Assembly (NCBI GenBank): GCA_905250115.1
Contig: CAJNOI010000084.1
Coordinates: 256,651 to 320,650, forward strand
Length of the DNA stretch: 64,000 nt
Reading direction: 5' to 3'
From: Adineta steineri
Taxonomy: Eukaryota > Rotifera > Eurotatoria > Adinetida > Adinetidae
Shown here: piece after piece, positions 51,701 to 64,000 of the stretch
Layout: the number at the start of each line of letters is the position of its first letter
Position numbering within the stretch: the first letter of the stretch is position 1
Position numbers and translations under genes: made by a program
The notes under the pieces: generated by a model
What the model saw: only the letters and a program-made list of their open reading frames with translations
Told to the model about the DNA's origin: nothing
Databases searched by the model: none

Positions 51701-52474
51701 ATATCGTTTAATTATATTTGTACTCGAACCGATAGTTAATACGAATAAAATTTACGTTAATAAAATCTTATGCTTCACTTATATATCAATTTCCGTTCTT
51801 TTAATTAATTCATATATCTTAATATTTCTCTTGTTTCATCCTCTTACATACATATATATATATATAATATTCATACTCGTCTTTCCTTTTCTTTTTCTAT
51901 TCTTCTGCTCATTTGCTCATCATGATAGTAGAGTATTAGCCACTTGAGATAATCGTTCAGTGAATACCATCATCAAAAGCCACTTCGTTTGCGTTTTTTA
52001 GTAATAGTGTGCAAAAAAAGAAACGATAGTATGAAACGAGGAAAAAAAACAAGCATAAAAGAATGAAGAAAAATCAAATCCCTCATCATTTTGTCGTTCT
52101 TTTTTCTCTCTCTCTGTCTCTCTACTTTCTTCGTTCTCTTTATCTATTCACGCAATGTGTCTTGTCGGGTTTGAATAAAATACAATGATCGAGTTGCCAC
52201 TGCCGTCTTAGTTTTCTTCGTCTCGTTATATCTGGAAAATGCCATTCCTTTATTTTTTTTCCCCTTCATTTTTTTTTCTATATATTCGGGAGTTTTCTTT
52301 TTTTTTTCTCCTTACGATAGACGCCAACCAGTAAGTCAAACATAGTTAGTCTATGTAATAGAGGGAGAGAGAGAGAGAGTGCATGTGTGCACACGTTACT
52401 TGTCTTCCGGCAACACATACATATATATATATAACTTTACATTCACAGATACTAGTGAATATTGAAAGAATAGG
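51701..52474. other. Intergenic, low-complexity
   Basis: Contains CT-rich and GA-rich tracts (for example near 52105-52125 and 52365-52380) and AT-dinucleotide runs, followed by the endophilin start. No exon recognised; likely the endophilin promoter and 5'UTR. Confidence 0.5.
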
Positions 52475-53977
52475 ATGAACTTCAATTTAAAAGCAGCTGG
52501 AACTCTGTTTTCCCGAGCTAAACAGGTATTTTTACTCATAAATATTTATAAACAGATGCATTATTAAAGAAACTCATTATTTTTAGTTTACAGAAGAAAA
52601 ACTTGGACAAGTCGTTGATCGAACTGAATACGATGATAACTTTGAACAATTATTAGCACGAGCTGATAGAACAAAAGCATGGACAGAACGATTAACATCA
52701 CATGTTGATACAGTTCTTCAACCAAATCCAAGTAAATAGATTTTCTTCTTGACAATACAAAAAAAACAACATAGTCGATGTCTTATAGATGAACGTCTTG
52801 AAAGTTTTATCTTAACAAAACTTGATCAAAAGGCTTTGAATAAACCAAATATTTATGAACAACTCGGTTATTGTATGTGCGAAGCAGGAAATGATTTTGG
52901 TCCATCAACGCAGTATGGTAATAACAAAAAAATTATTCATTTGTTCTTTTTTTTTTATGAAAAGCCTTTTATTTATTCAGGCTCAGCATTAATCAAATGT
53001 GGTCAATGTCATCAAAAACTAGGTCTTGCTCATAAAGAATTTATTCAATCAGCAGCTATTGGTTTTATGCAACCATTAAAAAGTTTTCTTGATGGTGAAA
53101 TGAAATCATTAACAGTATAGATATATATATATTTCTAAACACATAAACTATATTATTATGGAAAAATATACTCTAGAAAGAACGTCGTACATTGGAAATA
53201 AAACGTCTTGATCTTGATGCCGCAAGGTCCAAACAGAAAAAAGCAAAAATGACGAATAGTAATGTCCCAATGGCAATGGCAGATGTAAATATTTACTAAT
53301 TATTTATAAATCTAATTTCATGTTTTTCTTGTTTTTGTTTTTAAGAGTTCAGATACGGAATTACGTCAAGCACAAACAGAATTTGATCGTCAATTAGAAA
53401 TAACACGTCTAATGCTCGATGGTTTAAATAATTCTCATGTATGTTCTAATTGTATTTAAGAAGAAAAGAAAAAAAATAAATGCATTATTATTATTATTAT
53501 TTAGGGACATCATTTACGTTGTTTAAATGATTTAGTTGAATCGGAATTACAATATCATCGACAATCTGTTCAAGTACTTGAAGATTTACGTAAACAACTT
53601 GGGTAAAAAAATTTTTTTTGAAACAAAACAAAATATCTCATTTCTTCTATAGTCTATCAAAATCAACATCAAATTCGTCGACTATCCCATCAACACCTCG
53701 TACTGTAGCAACACCACGCACTGCAACTGTTAAATTTGATTATGATGCATCGGATATTAACGAATTAAGTGTTTTGGCAAAAGAAGTATTATAAAATAAA
53801 CAATGATTGATTGATTTATCTTATTTTTGTTTTGCATTTTAGACCGTAAATATTGTTTTAGATGATAATGAAAAACTTTCTGATGATGCCGAATGGATAA
53901 CAATAGAAAAACCATATTCAAAAGAACGAGGACGCGTACCACGAGGATATTTACGTATTGATTCTTTATCTTCTTGA
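52475..53977 (+). CDS. SH3GLB1: Endophilin-B type BAR-SH3 protein, 341 aa
   Basis: Exons 52475-52525, 52587-52731, 52789-52917, 52981-53114, 53177-53284, 53346-53438, 53505-53602, 53653-53785, 53843-53977; 342 codons. The N-terminal amphipathic helix (MNFNLKAAGTLFSRAKQFTEEKLG) and N-BAR domain match endophilin B (SH3GLB1/2): NPNERLESFILTKLD, QLGYCMCEAGNDFG, DFGPSTQYGSALIKCG, FLDGEMKSLTKERRTLE, RLDLDAARSKQKKAK, ELRQAQTEFDRQLEI. A Ser/Thr/Pro linker leads to an SH3 domain (VKFDYDASDINELSVLAKE, EWITIE, GRVPRGYLRI). The family bends membranes in autophagy, Golgi and mitochondrial dynamics. Whether it is the ancestor of both vertebrate paralogues cannot be told; the symbol denotes the family. Confidence 0.93.
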
Positions 53978-56900
53978 TTAAATTCTTTATATATATATAG
54001 TTTTTTTCCTTGTGCGCTTTATCGTCTTCCGAAACATGTAAACTATTTTTTCATCATTTGATTTCTATATTTTTCTTTGTGATATGTTTGGTGACGAGCG
54101 CACAGTATATTTAAATTATATGCAATTGGAATCTGATTTATAATATGCACATGATTTTACTTTTTTTCTTAACCCAATTGTACTTTATTTACTCAAGGAA
54201 ATAAATTCACTATATCATTTTTGACAATGATATTATTTTATATTAATGGCAGCTGCAAAAAAGAAATAATATAAGTTATTCCTTAATGACAGTTAGAGAA
54301 AATGAAAAAGACATTTTTCTTTCTTCGTCGTCGTTTCTTTGATTAAGAAATATATTTTATCAAATACAATGTACGTTAGAAAAAAAAAGAATTATTTTCG
54401 GATATAATCAAAAAAACTTTTATAGAATTTGAATTATTAATATAAGACGAATTTTACCTGAGCAAAAAGGTTTTTTTTCTAATTATCATTGATTAGAAAG
54501 TTCTACTACCTTTCAAGACAATAATTATGCACGATTAAATTTTGTTAAAAATAGTTACCACGTAAAATATTATATATATATATACATGTCAAGGGATTAA
54601 AATTAATATAGATAAAAACTAAAAACTTCTGGCATATACTGACGTTCTTTTTTTCTTTCTCATAAATCATCAACTAAATATTCATAATAAAATATGAATG
54701 AAAAAACAAATGGTGCATGTTATTTTTTTTAGGAAAAGCAATTTTACATATAGATTTTCTGATGTATCGACCAGGTTTATATGAATAGCAAACTTTTACT
54801 TTAATGTATAGTAACATCAGTAGAACGAGAATAATTAGACGAAGTAAAAGCTCTTATTATTACTTCAAGTTTCTTTTTTTCCGTGAAAAGAAAGTTATTA
54901 TTGTATTTTGTATTGTTAGTATACAATCTATAAATATAAATCAAAAACTATATAGAAATCAATCTTATTCTTTGTATTCGTTTTGATAAAACTTAATTTA
55001 TTAAACTACATGAAGTGTTATTGTAAAAAAGATGTTTCAAAAAAAAACTCTTAACAAATTATCTGTGCATCGATAAGCATGACTGCATGAGCGAATATTT
55101 ACTGAAGTGAAAATTTTATGAATTTGTTATCCATCAGTTAAATAAACTCATTCTATTTATCATAAATGTTAGTTTTTCTTTTTCAGAAATATTTTTCACT
55201 ATATTTTTTCATACGATTTCATTAGAAATTCATAATAAGATATATTCTTATTTTAAAAACTATGCTTTGCTTATATCCTTAAAAGCTTTCTTTCCGGAAA
55301 CCTTTAAGCGAAGATAACTTTCATTTATAAGTAATCCATTTCAATATGCCTATAGGTGTACGATGAATAGATATAGACACAATGTTGTAAGGCGATTAAC
55401 AGATTGCAAAATACTGAATTATATGATATATATTTAATCGTTTTCCTTATTTTTTACAATAAAAAGAGATATTCTGATTTACATATATATATACTTGTAC
55501 AAAGAAAAGAAAAAGAATATTTTCATATATATAAAAATAAACTAAAATCTAAATGGGCGATTTTCTATTTTTAAAATTCCGAATCAATTTACTGAAGTAA
55601 CAGATGTGTCCATATGATGCCAATAATTCAAGTTTATTACAGTTATTTTGTTTTCATTATTTTGATATATGAATAAACAGAAGATGAAATAATTAAGCAT
55701 TGATCGATTTTATTTAAATTATAAAACAATACAAGTGAGTTTATCCTAAATTCAGCTATACAATCATCATCAAATCATAGAAGTAATGTTAATTAATATT
55801 TCAATCAGCTAATAAAATTCTCTAGTTTGTTCCATGTTATAAACATTGTGATTAAAAATTTTCTCTATCTTTTTTTTACATTCTAAATTATGGTACCGTA
55901 ACTAAATAACGAAAACCAGCATTACTATATTTTTTTTATTAAAAAGATTCAATAACAGTACTATAAGAGTAATCTATTAAGTGTTGAAAATCACACATAT
56001 ATTTCAAATAATTCGAATGAATATACACGTTACTAAAATAAAGGATACAACTTTTTGATTTTACATTGTAAACAATTCTTCTTAAAGATTTCATTAGTTC
56101 ATATGTAAAAATGATAATAGAATGTAGACAGACGAGGTTGTCATATTGAAAAGAAGCAATAAATGAAAACAAAAGAACTTCAATTTATTATAAGAATCTA
56201 ACAACCTGTCAACTTATTCTTTTTTTTTTATATATAGTTTTTATATGAAGATTATGTTTTCTTTCTTTTCTTCTCATTTTTTTTTATTTCTATCGTTTCT
56301 ATTCATGCTTGAGGCACATATATGTAAAACAAAAGCAAACGATCATCTTCACATCATGCTAGATTTGTGTGTATGCCTCGTCAGTTTTATAGATCAGGTA
56401 GACATGGACGAGATGAAAGATTTCTTTACTCGTCTTTCACTATTATGTAGACTAGCTATAGGGCAACCTTCCTTCCTTCTTTTTTTTTTATTCATTCATG
56501 TATTCATTCATTCTTTCATTCTTTTCATTCATTCATTCATTCATTCATTCGCCTGCTTGACTGCTTCATGAATATATGGATGTGTTATTGTTGTGTTGAT
56601 TTCAAAAGGAGAGGACATACGAACAAAAGGGACGCACAGGAGGAGAAGTGAAGAGTATCCTTTATACTCAACAACGACGACGACACACACAAAGACAACT
56701 CATGTGGGTCAAAAAAAAAGGAGGGGGGGGAGAGAAAAAGAGAAATAAAAAAGAAAAAGAGAGAAAGAGACAGGGCAACTGCCATTTCAATCAACCGTAT
56801 CTAAGCGGCTTTTGTGTCGTATGTATGTGGGTGCTTTGAAAGCACGGAGAGAAAAAGAAGTTGCTGCTACAAATACTAGTGAATTGAATTCAATATATTG

Positions 56901-59900
56901 TATACTTCAATGGATGTTGTGGTGTCGACAAGTACTACGATTCGTATCTGTACGTGACGTGCGTTCACAACTACGAAATGAAGACAAATGTTATAGTCAA
57001 CCTGCTGTTGTTGTTTGATCATATAACTAAACGTAATAAGTACGATTTAATGGATATAAATACATATTCTGTTTAATCTAACGACGAATAATATCACATA
57101 GCATTAGCTATGTAGATGGGCACTATATATATGCCACGCGTATCGTCAATAATACAAGTCGTTATTTTCTCTTACAGGTAAGATTTCATATAACTATATA
57201 CACTGAAAAAGAAAAAGTGTTAATATTGACATATTATAATAGAATTGTTGATTATTTTTCGAAGTGTTATTTTAAATATCATTTATCATCATAGAAAGTA
57301 ATGAATGTTTTTCGTGTAAATATTCAATATAAGGAAGAATAAAATTTGTCTAACGATAGATGTCAGAATATATCGATCGATAATTTTATAGATGGCATTC
57401 GATTATATATAGAAATCTCATCATTGATTTTTAAGTGTTTTCTTAATCTCAATAGATTGTATGTTTATTTAATTCTTTTTTTCAACGAGAAAGAAAATAC
57501 AATTCCACTTCTGTATGAATTATTTCATCTTGAAATTTAAATAAAAGCATATTGAAAAAAAAACAACATTAAGATTCAATCTTAACTTCAAAGAAAATAT
57601 ATGTATGATAGAAGTATAGTTGTAGTGGTCAGTTGATTATCTTTCATTTATTTTCTGAACAATTGATTTTGAAGAAAAAAAAAAAAGAAAGAATGCATAT
57701 ATTTATTCCTTCATCCACTAGAAAATCTAATTGATCGTGAATAAGTACCAGTCTAAACATTGTTTATCGATCAACGATGTTGTACAATTCTTCCTTTATT
57801 TTGCTAAGCTTATAATGAGTATAGATGTGTTAAGTGAACAACCTTCACTTTGCCTTGAGCGCGTGACATATATAGAATAAAGGATTAGTAAAGACAATAA
57901 GTAAATATTGACTTGAGTCTTGCCGGACAGACTGAAAAAGGAACCATCTCCTCTTTCAAAGAAAAAAATATATTTATTTCATTTTTTTTCAATCTATGCC
58001 AGTCTATTTCGATGATGATAGTTTGTCTCGACTGACACGCACATATAGAGTCCCCAATCGAATCAAATCACGCGCATTCGTGTATGTATATATATATATA
58101 TGTATTCATTGACAGCATCATCATCTCTGTTTGTCACCTAAACATAACCACAAGAGAGATGATTGGTCACGCAATTCACTCACTTTCTCTTCAATAGATG
58201 ATGATCGGTACTCTATTGGGAAAAAAAACGGATATGTTCATGAGTACGAACAATTCAATTTTCTAATTAGGTTTTTTTTCTCACTATATGCATATGAACT
58301 AATGATGCGTATATCGAATGTTGTGACATTCTGAAGAAAAAATGTGACAAATGTTTATTTCATCGTTTATATACGATCGGATTTCTCGAATAACAACAAC
58401 ATCGCCACTTAATATTATGTGAACGATAGGAAAATTGATCTATGAGAATGATGATATCTTTTTCTTTCTTTCTTTCAAGCACCTAAGTCAAGAGTTGGAC
58501 AGCAACACAGCAAAATTGCTACTTGAGAATCAGCTGAAGTATCCTTCTCTTATACTCATTCTCCTCAACTTGAACTATCGTTCGCCTTCGCTTTCATTCA
58601 CCTTCCGACCGACAGTGACGGAAGGAAGTCGAACGACGTCCGTTTAATTGGCATCGTCGTTCCAATACATCGTCGTAGAAGAAGAAGAAGAAAAAACCTA
58701 GAATAGAAGCTAGATATTCATCAAAAGACGATACGAGATGTTAGATCAATAGCAAAGTCACGCACATATATAACGAGCAAAAAAAAACAACAAGAGAAAA
58801 AGGATATCACCGATATAATATCACGAGAGAATTCATTTACATGTCGTCAGGAAACAATTGCGAATGTTTGTCGGTTATTTGTTTGATCTATAAATTCATA
58901 TTCCAAATGGATAAGGTACTTGTCTATATAATTAAAAAAAGAAAGAAAGACATTCTTTGTCAATAATCGAATGGCATAGATCCCGCCTTCGGGCGTCGCT
59001 TCATTACATCGAGCCAACCCATTTACTCTTGGGAAATAGTCTTTCTCTTTTTCTTAATGGTGGATCAAACGGATGATATCTTTCACATACAACACCCATG
59101 TTCATTCAAGCACAATCAAATACACATAAAAATATATAAAGGTGCTGTCTCCCACAAATACGCTTAAGTGAACACACATTGCAATATACTTTAACATTAC
59201 TTTGCAATTTTTTTTGTTAAAATAGCATACAACTATTTTTCTTCAGCCAACGGGCACATTAGCGAAGTTATAACACATACACATCGATCATCATTTATTG
59301 TTGTAATGAAGAGAAAGAGAGAGAGGGAGAGAGAGACAAAAAGGTGTCAAATTGATCTTTCTTACGTGGCACATATATCGTAGACAAAAGTATGTATATG
59401 TATATATATATATATGTGTGATTCCTCTTCATTGCTTATTTGACACATATCACCGGATGCTTATCAACATCCGTTCAATCTAAAAAAAAAATTTATTTGG
59501 GCTGATAATTTCATTGGCTTAATATATTATATCAACATCATTTTTTTTTTGTTGCCTATTCAGCTTAACTCATTAAGGGCGGATCTGGCACCTTTTTTTT
59601 AACACTATAGGGAAAGATCAATCAATGTAACAATGTGAAAATTAAATCAAGCAATCCCTATCAGTCATCAGTAACAATGAAATAATCTGTTAGTAGTATA
59701 GATTTTTGCCTTTTTTTCAATATTCACTCGTATTAATATTTATTTAGTTTGAATACAGGTGAAATGAAAAAGCATGATTTTTAGTCTACAAACATACTCG
59801 AAAATATAAAGCAAATAAAATCATGAATAATAGAAGGCAAATATACTTGAATAAGCAACGAGTACTGTATTTTAATGATTAGAAAACGGATTTTTCTTTT

Positions 59901-61827
59901 ACTTTCTGCTCAATCAGTTTCTTGTTGTTTTTGATTAATAGAAGCAACAAAACGGAAATGCTGCTGGTGCCTTGATATATACGTTTTCGGAAGGTAGCAC
60001 AGTTGCTGCCCGACAGCTACATAAGAAAGAAGAGAAAAAAAAGAAATGTCCTTGTATTAAAAATCGATTCGAACAGAGACATTTAGGGCGGGGTCAATCT
60101 GCACAAGTGAAAACGATGATGATGATCATGATGATGATGATCGTAGCCATCTGTTGCCTAAACATATATATAAAATTCGTAGTTTTTCAAACTCAGAAAG
60201 AAAAACGATCGTATGTCACGTTCAAAACTCAATTATACATTATTCAATTAATTAATTATCAATTGGAAAAAACGAGAACTAGATTCAGTGAAATAATATG
60301 CGATGTAACTCAACACGATGAGAAGAGGAAGTAAAGCCGTAATTATTGAGCAGAATATTTTTCGAGTGTATGCACGTGAAACAGATTACGAAGCTCGTAT
60401 CTCTCATTCTCTTTCGTTGAACAACTTATATATAATTACACTTAAATTTAGGTGACAAATGCAGTTTAACATTCCGTATGTTATCACTTGATATGATGGA
60501 CGTTTAATCGTTGATATTATATCAGCATAATTACTGTTTTCTTATCTTTCTACCTATAAGGCAAATAGTTTTTTTTTGAAAAAAAGAAAAAAAAGTGTTA
60601 CAAGAGATTACACAAATATGTTGTTATTGTTAGTATCCATTGCATTATTATTATTATTATAAGTCGGATGAAAATATTTTCTTAATCCGTATGATAAGTC
60701 TATATAGAATATTAGTTCCTTTTCTTTTTCTATTTTAGGTGTTATTAATAAAACAAACAAATAGACAAATTACAAAGATATATATATATATACTTTTTCT
60801 CTCTTTTTTTTATGTTCAACATTTCATATTTGTATATTTTTACGTTTTTTTTCTTCTTCTTGTCTCAAATACATATACGATCACATCAATTGTAATAACA
60901 ATAAATAATAAAATATTCTAATGAAATTTTTCTTTCTTATCTATATCCATGATTGGTTGTATTTTAGGTCTTACGCGCCAATCGAAATAACAGTTATATC
61001 GGATGGTAGCGTATTGGCGGAGTGAAAGAGAAAAAAATTCTTCTCTCTTTCCCTTCTTTCTCGTTTTCTCTCTGTGTGTTATGTTCTGCTAAAAAGGGAA
61101 ACGAACGAAAGCGGTCGTTTGCTTGAATATACCTGACCCGACTGCTGCTGTTATTAGAAGAGAACGAGAGAGAACAATACACGCTCACACCTTTCGAATA
61201 ACACACGGTAAGCCATGTGCTGCTATTGAAGAAGGATATTATACGAATCCAATGCTTATATTTCTCTCGAAAAAAAAAATTTTCTCGTTTCTATTGTGCT
61301 CCCATCCGTAGAGAAAAAGAGAAAGAGAAAGAGAAAGAGAAAGACAGAGACAGAGAAGAGAAAAAAAACCGGAGTGAGCGTCGGCGTCAGGCACATTGAG
61401 TATCGATGCGATTGTATTGTATTGAATTCATCTCATCAACATGACGGTTTCTTCTTATTAACAAACATACACATACACCAGGTAAAGTTCTTCCTATTAT
61501 TCTATAACAATAGAGAAAACAAAAAGGGAGAAGAAAAAGAAAAAGAAATACCAAAAAAAAAAGAATGAATGAAAGAATTGAATGTGTAATTGCTGTATAC
61601 ATAATACAATTGAGAATGACATTTGCCTACTACAGATAATAAACAGCTGACAATGATAACTATATCATTTTTTTCTTCTTCAGTCATTAACCAATGGAAT
61701 GCTAAGTGTTTTTATTATTTAAAAATCTTTTTAAAAGTATGTTATCATTTTTCTTATACTTCTTCTTTTTTTTTGAATAATTCTATTTTTCTTCTTCTAT
61801 TATTATCATTATTATTTGTTTTCAGCT
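53978..61827. other. 7.8-kb gene-free tract upstream of the SOX gene
   Basis: No exon could be supported on either strand. Contents: endophilin 3'UTR; AT-rich DNA to about 56200; ATTC tetranucleotide repeats at about 56490-56550; GA-rich and G-rich tracts at about 56715-56775; GA repeats at about 59310-59340; a GAGAAA-type run at about 61311-61360; AT-dinucleotide runs. Between about 58000 and 59000 base composition is less AT-rich. A probable SOX 5'UTR exon ends at 61481 (ACCAG/GTAAAG), with an intron to the TTTTCAG acceptor at 61824-61825. Confidence 0.5.
56490..56550. repeat. ATTC tetranucleotide microsatellite
   Basis: Interrupted run of ATTC units, the clean part at about 56527-56550. 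Confidence 0.8.
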
Positions 61828-63015
61828 ATGGTATCTCTATATAACATGGACTCGAATCCCGAGTTATCTTTTAATACATCTCATTATCCACATCATCATA
61901 TACCCTATCATCATGGAAATATTTATGATCCTTCAGCACAAAATTCATCTGCACCACCACTACCACCATCAGCCAATTGGATGATGAATCCACAACATTC
62001 TCATACACATCTAATGATGCAACATCATATACAAGCTCCACCATCACAATATTCCAATGGTATGAATGGACCACATTCAAATTCATCAAAAGATGAACCA
62101 TCATCTCCTTTATCATCGTCACCCGATGGTACAACACCACCAACATCTTCATCCGCATTAACGCCAAATTCCTTATCAACAAGTCATCATCATCATCGCC
62201 ATCAACAGCAACAACAGCAACAACAACAGCAGCAGCAACAACATCATCATACTTCTGCATCTAAAAAATCATATGATGATCGTGTAAAACGACCAATGAA
62301 TGCATTTATGGTATGGTCACGTGGACAACGACGTAAAATGGCACAAGAAAATCCAAAAATGCATAATTCACTAATAAGTACATGTTTAGGTGCTGAATGG
62401 AAACGTTTAAATGAAGAAGATAAACGACCATTTATTGATGAAGCTAAACGTTTACGTGCAATTCATATGAAAGAACATCCTGATTATAAATATCGACCAA
62501 GACGTAAAACAAAAAATTTACAACAGACAACTCCAACATCAAATAATCATAATTCATCATCAATGAATAATCATCATTCTCAACAGAAAAAAGACAAATC
62601 AAATCATCTTCATCATCAACAACAACATCTTTTAAATTCATCAACATCGAATCTTCCACCACCACCACCACGCGGTACAAGTTGGGCTTTACCAGGAAAT
62701 GTTATTGGATCGAATTCATCATCATCATCACCCTATTTAACTGATTGTAATCCATCTTATTCAATGACAGATCCAAATGTACTTTATTCCCATCCATTTT
62801 CAGCAGCACCTATGTATCATTATGGTCCACCATCAAGTACAAGTCCTCAAACTCCTCCACCACCTGTTCAATATGGTTATGGTGGTAATCATCCATATTC
62901 TTATATGAAACATGAACCTATTTCATCTCAACAACATTTTTATCCGCCATTACCACCAGTTTCACATCAAGATTATTCTCCACCAGATCCATCATCACCT
63001 GAACAGCATATGTAA
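61828..63015 (+). CDS. SOX group B transcription factor, 395 aa
   Basis: A single coding exon. The HMG box spans about residues 151-229: [74 protein letters not shown]. This is group B (SOX1/2/3/14/21-like) in sequence. SOX proteins bind AACAAT-type sites in the minor groove and control neural and stem-cell fates. Within helix 2 the normally near-invariant SEISKRLGAEW reads [11 protein letters not shown]. Upstream are His, Pro/Ser and 13-residue Gln runs (126-138); downstream is a Ser/Pro/Tyr/His-rich region of transactivation type. The start is placed at 61828, two bases after a TTTTCAG acceptor (AG 61824-61825), so a non-coding 5' exon is expected. Confidence 0.93.
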   Translation: MVSLYNMDSNPELSFNTSHYPHHHIPYHHGNIYDPSAQNSSAPPLPPSANWMMNPQHSHTHLMMQHHIQAPPSQYSNGMNGPHSNSSKDEPSSPLSSSPDGTTPPTSSSALTPNSLSTSHHHHRHQQQQQQQQQQQQQHHHTSASKKSYDDRVKRPMNAFMVWSRGQRRKMAQENPKMHNSLISTCLGAEWKRLNEEDKRPFIDEAKRLRAIHMKEHPDYKYRPRRKTKNLQQTTPTSNNHNSSSMNNHHSQQKKDKSNHLHHQQQHLLNSSTSNLPPPPPRGTSWALPGNVIGSNSSSSSPYLTDCNPSYSMTDPNVLYSHPFSAAPMYHYGPPSSTSPQTPPPPVQYGYGGNHPYSYMKHEPISSQQHFYPPLPPVSHQDYSPPDPSSPEQHM

Positions 63016-64000
63016 GAGAAAAAGACCCTAACTTTGTTTTTACTGTCTTGTTTAAACAACAAAATAAAAAGCCCGGTCGATGTGCAATCTATTTGAATCT
63101 CAATTCATACGACATCTTCGTTTTCTGTTTTTTTTTCTGTATGTCATTTTCTCTATTTTGTCGCATCGGCTGTATACGTGTGTTCGTGCCGTTTTGTTCG
63201 TTTTTTTTATACACACTCTCTCTATTGATTCCGAAAATTTTTTTCTGTCTTGTTCTTTTTTTTTTTTGCTTTTCCGTTTGTTTGTTCACACGCGCGACAT
63301 GGATACACAGTGAAAAGAGAGAAGAAACGTTTTCTTGTTGTATAAAAGTAAGAGAAAGAAATATATATATAGATGATGAAACATGAAGCCATGTTCGATT
63401 AATTTTAATGCCAATATTTTCACATGTTTTATTTTTCTCTGCCTCTATCCTAAACCTTTAATAGTTCGTACTATGACATGATGAATTGATTTGGCCCTGT
63501 CACGCATTCATTTGTTTCTTCTCGCCAAATGCACCATACCGGGATTGTTCTGGCTGCTGTAAATAATCGATGTGTATGTGTATGTATGTATGTGGCAATG
63601 AGTGCGAACCATGACCCACTCATTGTTGATCGAGAGAGAGAACGCTGATTTTTTCTCTCTCTCTCTCTTCATCTAGCCCTCCTGTAGTGCTTTGCTCTAC
63701 ACTTATCGTTGTATGAGGCAGCCTGGCTGACTATGTAGGTGAAGAGAATAAATTAGTGTTGCTTCTACCTCTCAGCATCAATAAATAATAGACGACATCG
63801 TCTGAGTGGTGGTAGTATGAATAAGAGATGAAAATTACTAATACGCATATTGGATAGAGAATAAGAAAAAGAAGAGAGAATATCTTAAATTATAGACGAG
63901 AGTAAGATTAGAGCCGAAGCAATGACAACGGATAAGCTCTCTATACGTTCTTTCTCGTTTTTTTCCTTCTTCATCTTCTTGCTTTCTCTCTCTCTCTCTC
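63016..64000. other. SOX 3'UTR and downstream low-complexity DNA
   Basis: T-rich, then mixed sequence with CT runs at about 63655-63670 and 63985-64000. No exon recognised. The 3' end of the transcript cannot be placed. Confidence 0.5.

Noticed and set aside
58960-59040. GC-richer stretch that looked like a tRNA or rRNA fragment
   Set aside because: No cloverleaf, no TTCRA-type T-loop and no recognisable rRNA core.
59972-60334. 120-codon open frame with Met/Ile and Lys runs
   Set aside because: Built from simple repeats (ATGATG, GAAAAA); no domain and no splice support.
61850-61862. GACTCGAATCCC resembling a tRNA T-arm
   Set aside because: Lies inside the SOX coding sequence and lacks the rest of a tRNA.

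Overview
This is animal nuclear DNA: AT-rich, densely packed with multi-exon genes whose introns are mostly 50-70 nt (GT...AG), and carrying clearly metazoan genes (SOX, SMC3, endophilin-B, WDR43-like, PUS10, a Cys-loop-type channel). The 48-residue kelch repeats at the left edge, B-box/leucine-rich-repeat chimeras, pyrimidine-AG acceptors just 5' of many start codons (as expected for spliced-leader trans-splicing) and a decayed COQ9 copy fit a bdelloid rotifer. That assignment is inference from gene style, not a database match.

Layout. 1-633: 3' end of a kelch-repeat gene. 2281-2609: small GC-rich zinc-finger gene. 2898-11270: IDI1 (-), RBM28/NOP4 (-), CIAO2B (+), ATP synthase subunit e (+), a Cys-less pentameric ligand-gated channel (-). 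11727-12263: MRPL14 (+). 14409-21549: a 21-exon, 1905-residue chimera (B-box, coiled coil, GRPS motifs, 64-residue Ser/Thr repeats, 12 exon-encoded leucine-rich repeats), the most unusual gene here. 22637-27997: SMC3. 28182-29805: MRPS5. 30763 onward: ubiquitin broken by a 100-N gap. 32402-39223: beta-1,4-galactosyltransferase, DIM1/TXNL4A with a hAT-like MITE in its intron, and PUS10. 40280-43674: a WDR43-like protein reduced to its Utp12 half, with an ankyrin gene nested antisense in intron 3. 43950-44960: COQ9 pseudogene (-). 45481-46425: unknown mitochondrial-type protein (-). 47164-53977: SNX15-like PX protein, NADH pyrophosphatase, trypsin-like protease, endophilin-B. 53978-61827: a gene-free tract ahead of a SOXB gene (61828-63015) with an altered HMG box.

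Functionally the set is mostly housekeeping: ribosome biogenesis (RBM28, WDR43-like), mitochondrial translation (MRPL14, MRPS5), splicing (DIM1), tRNA modification (PUS10), cohesion (SMC3), Fe-S delivery (CIAO2B), isoprenoids (IDI1). They look like unlinked neighbours. The only operon-like pair is CIAO2B and subunit e. Exon models were joined by hand. For every complete multi-exon gene the summed exon length is a multiple of three, except that one PUS10 exon edge is uncertain by 1 nt. No tRNA, rRNA or CRISPR was recognised.
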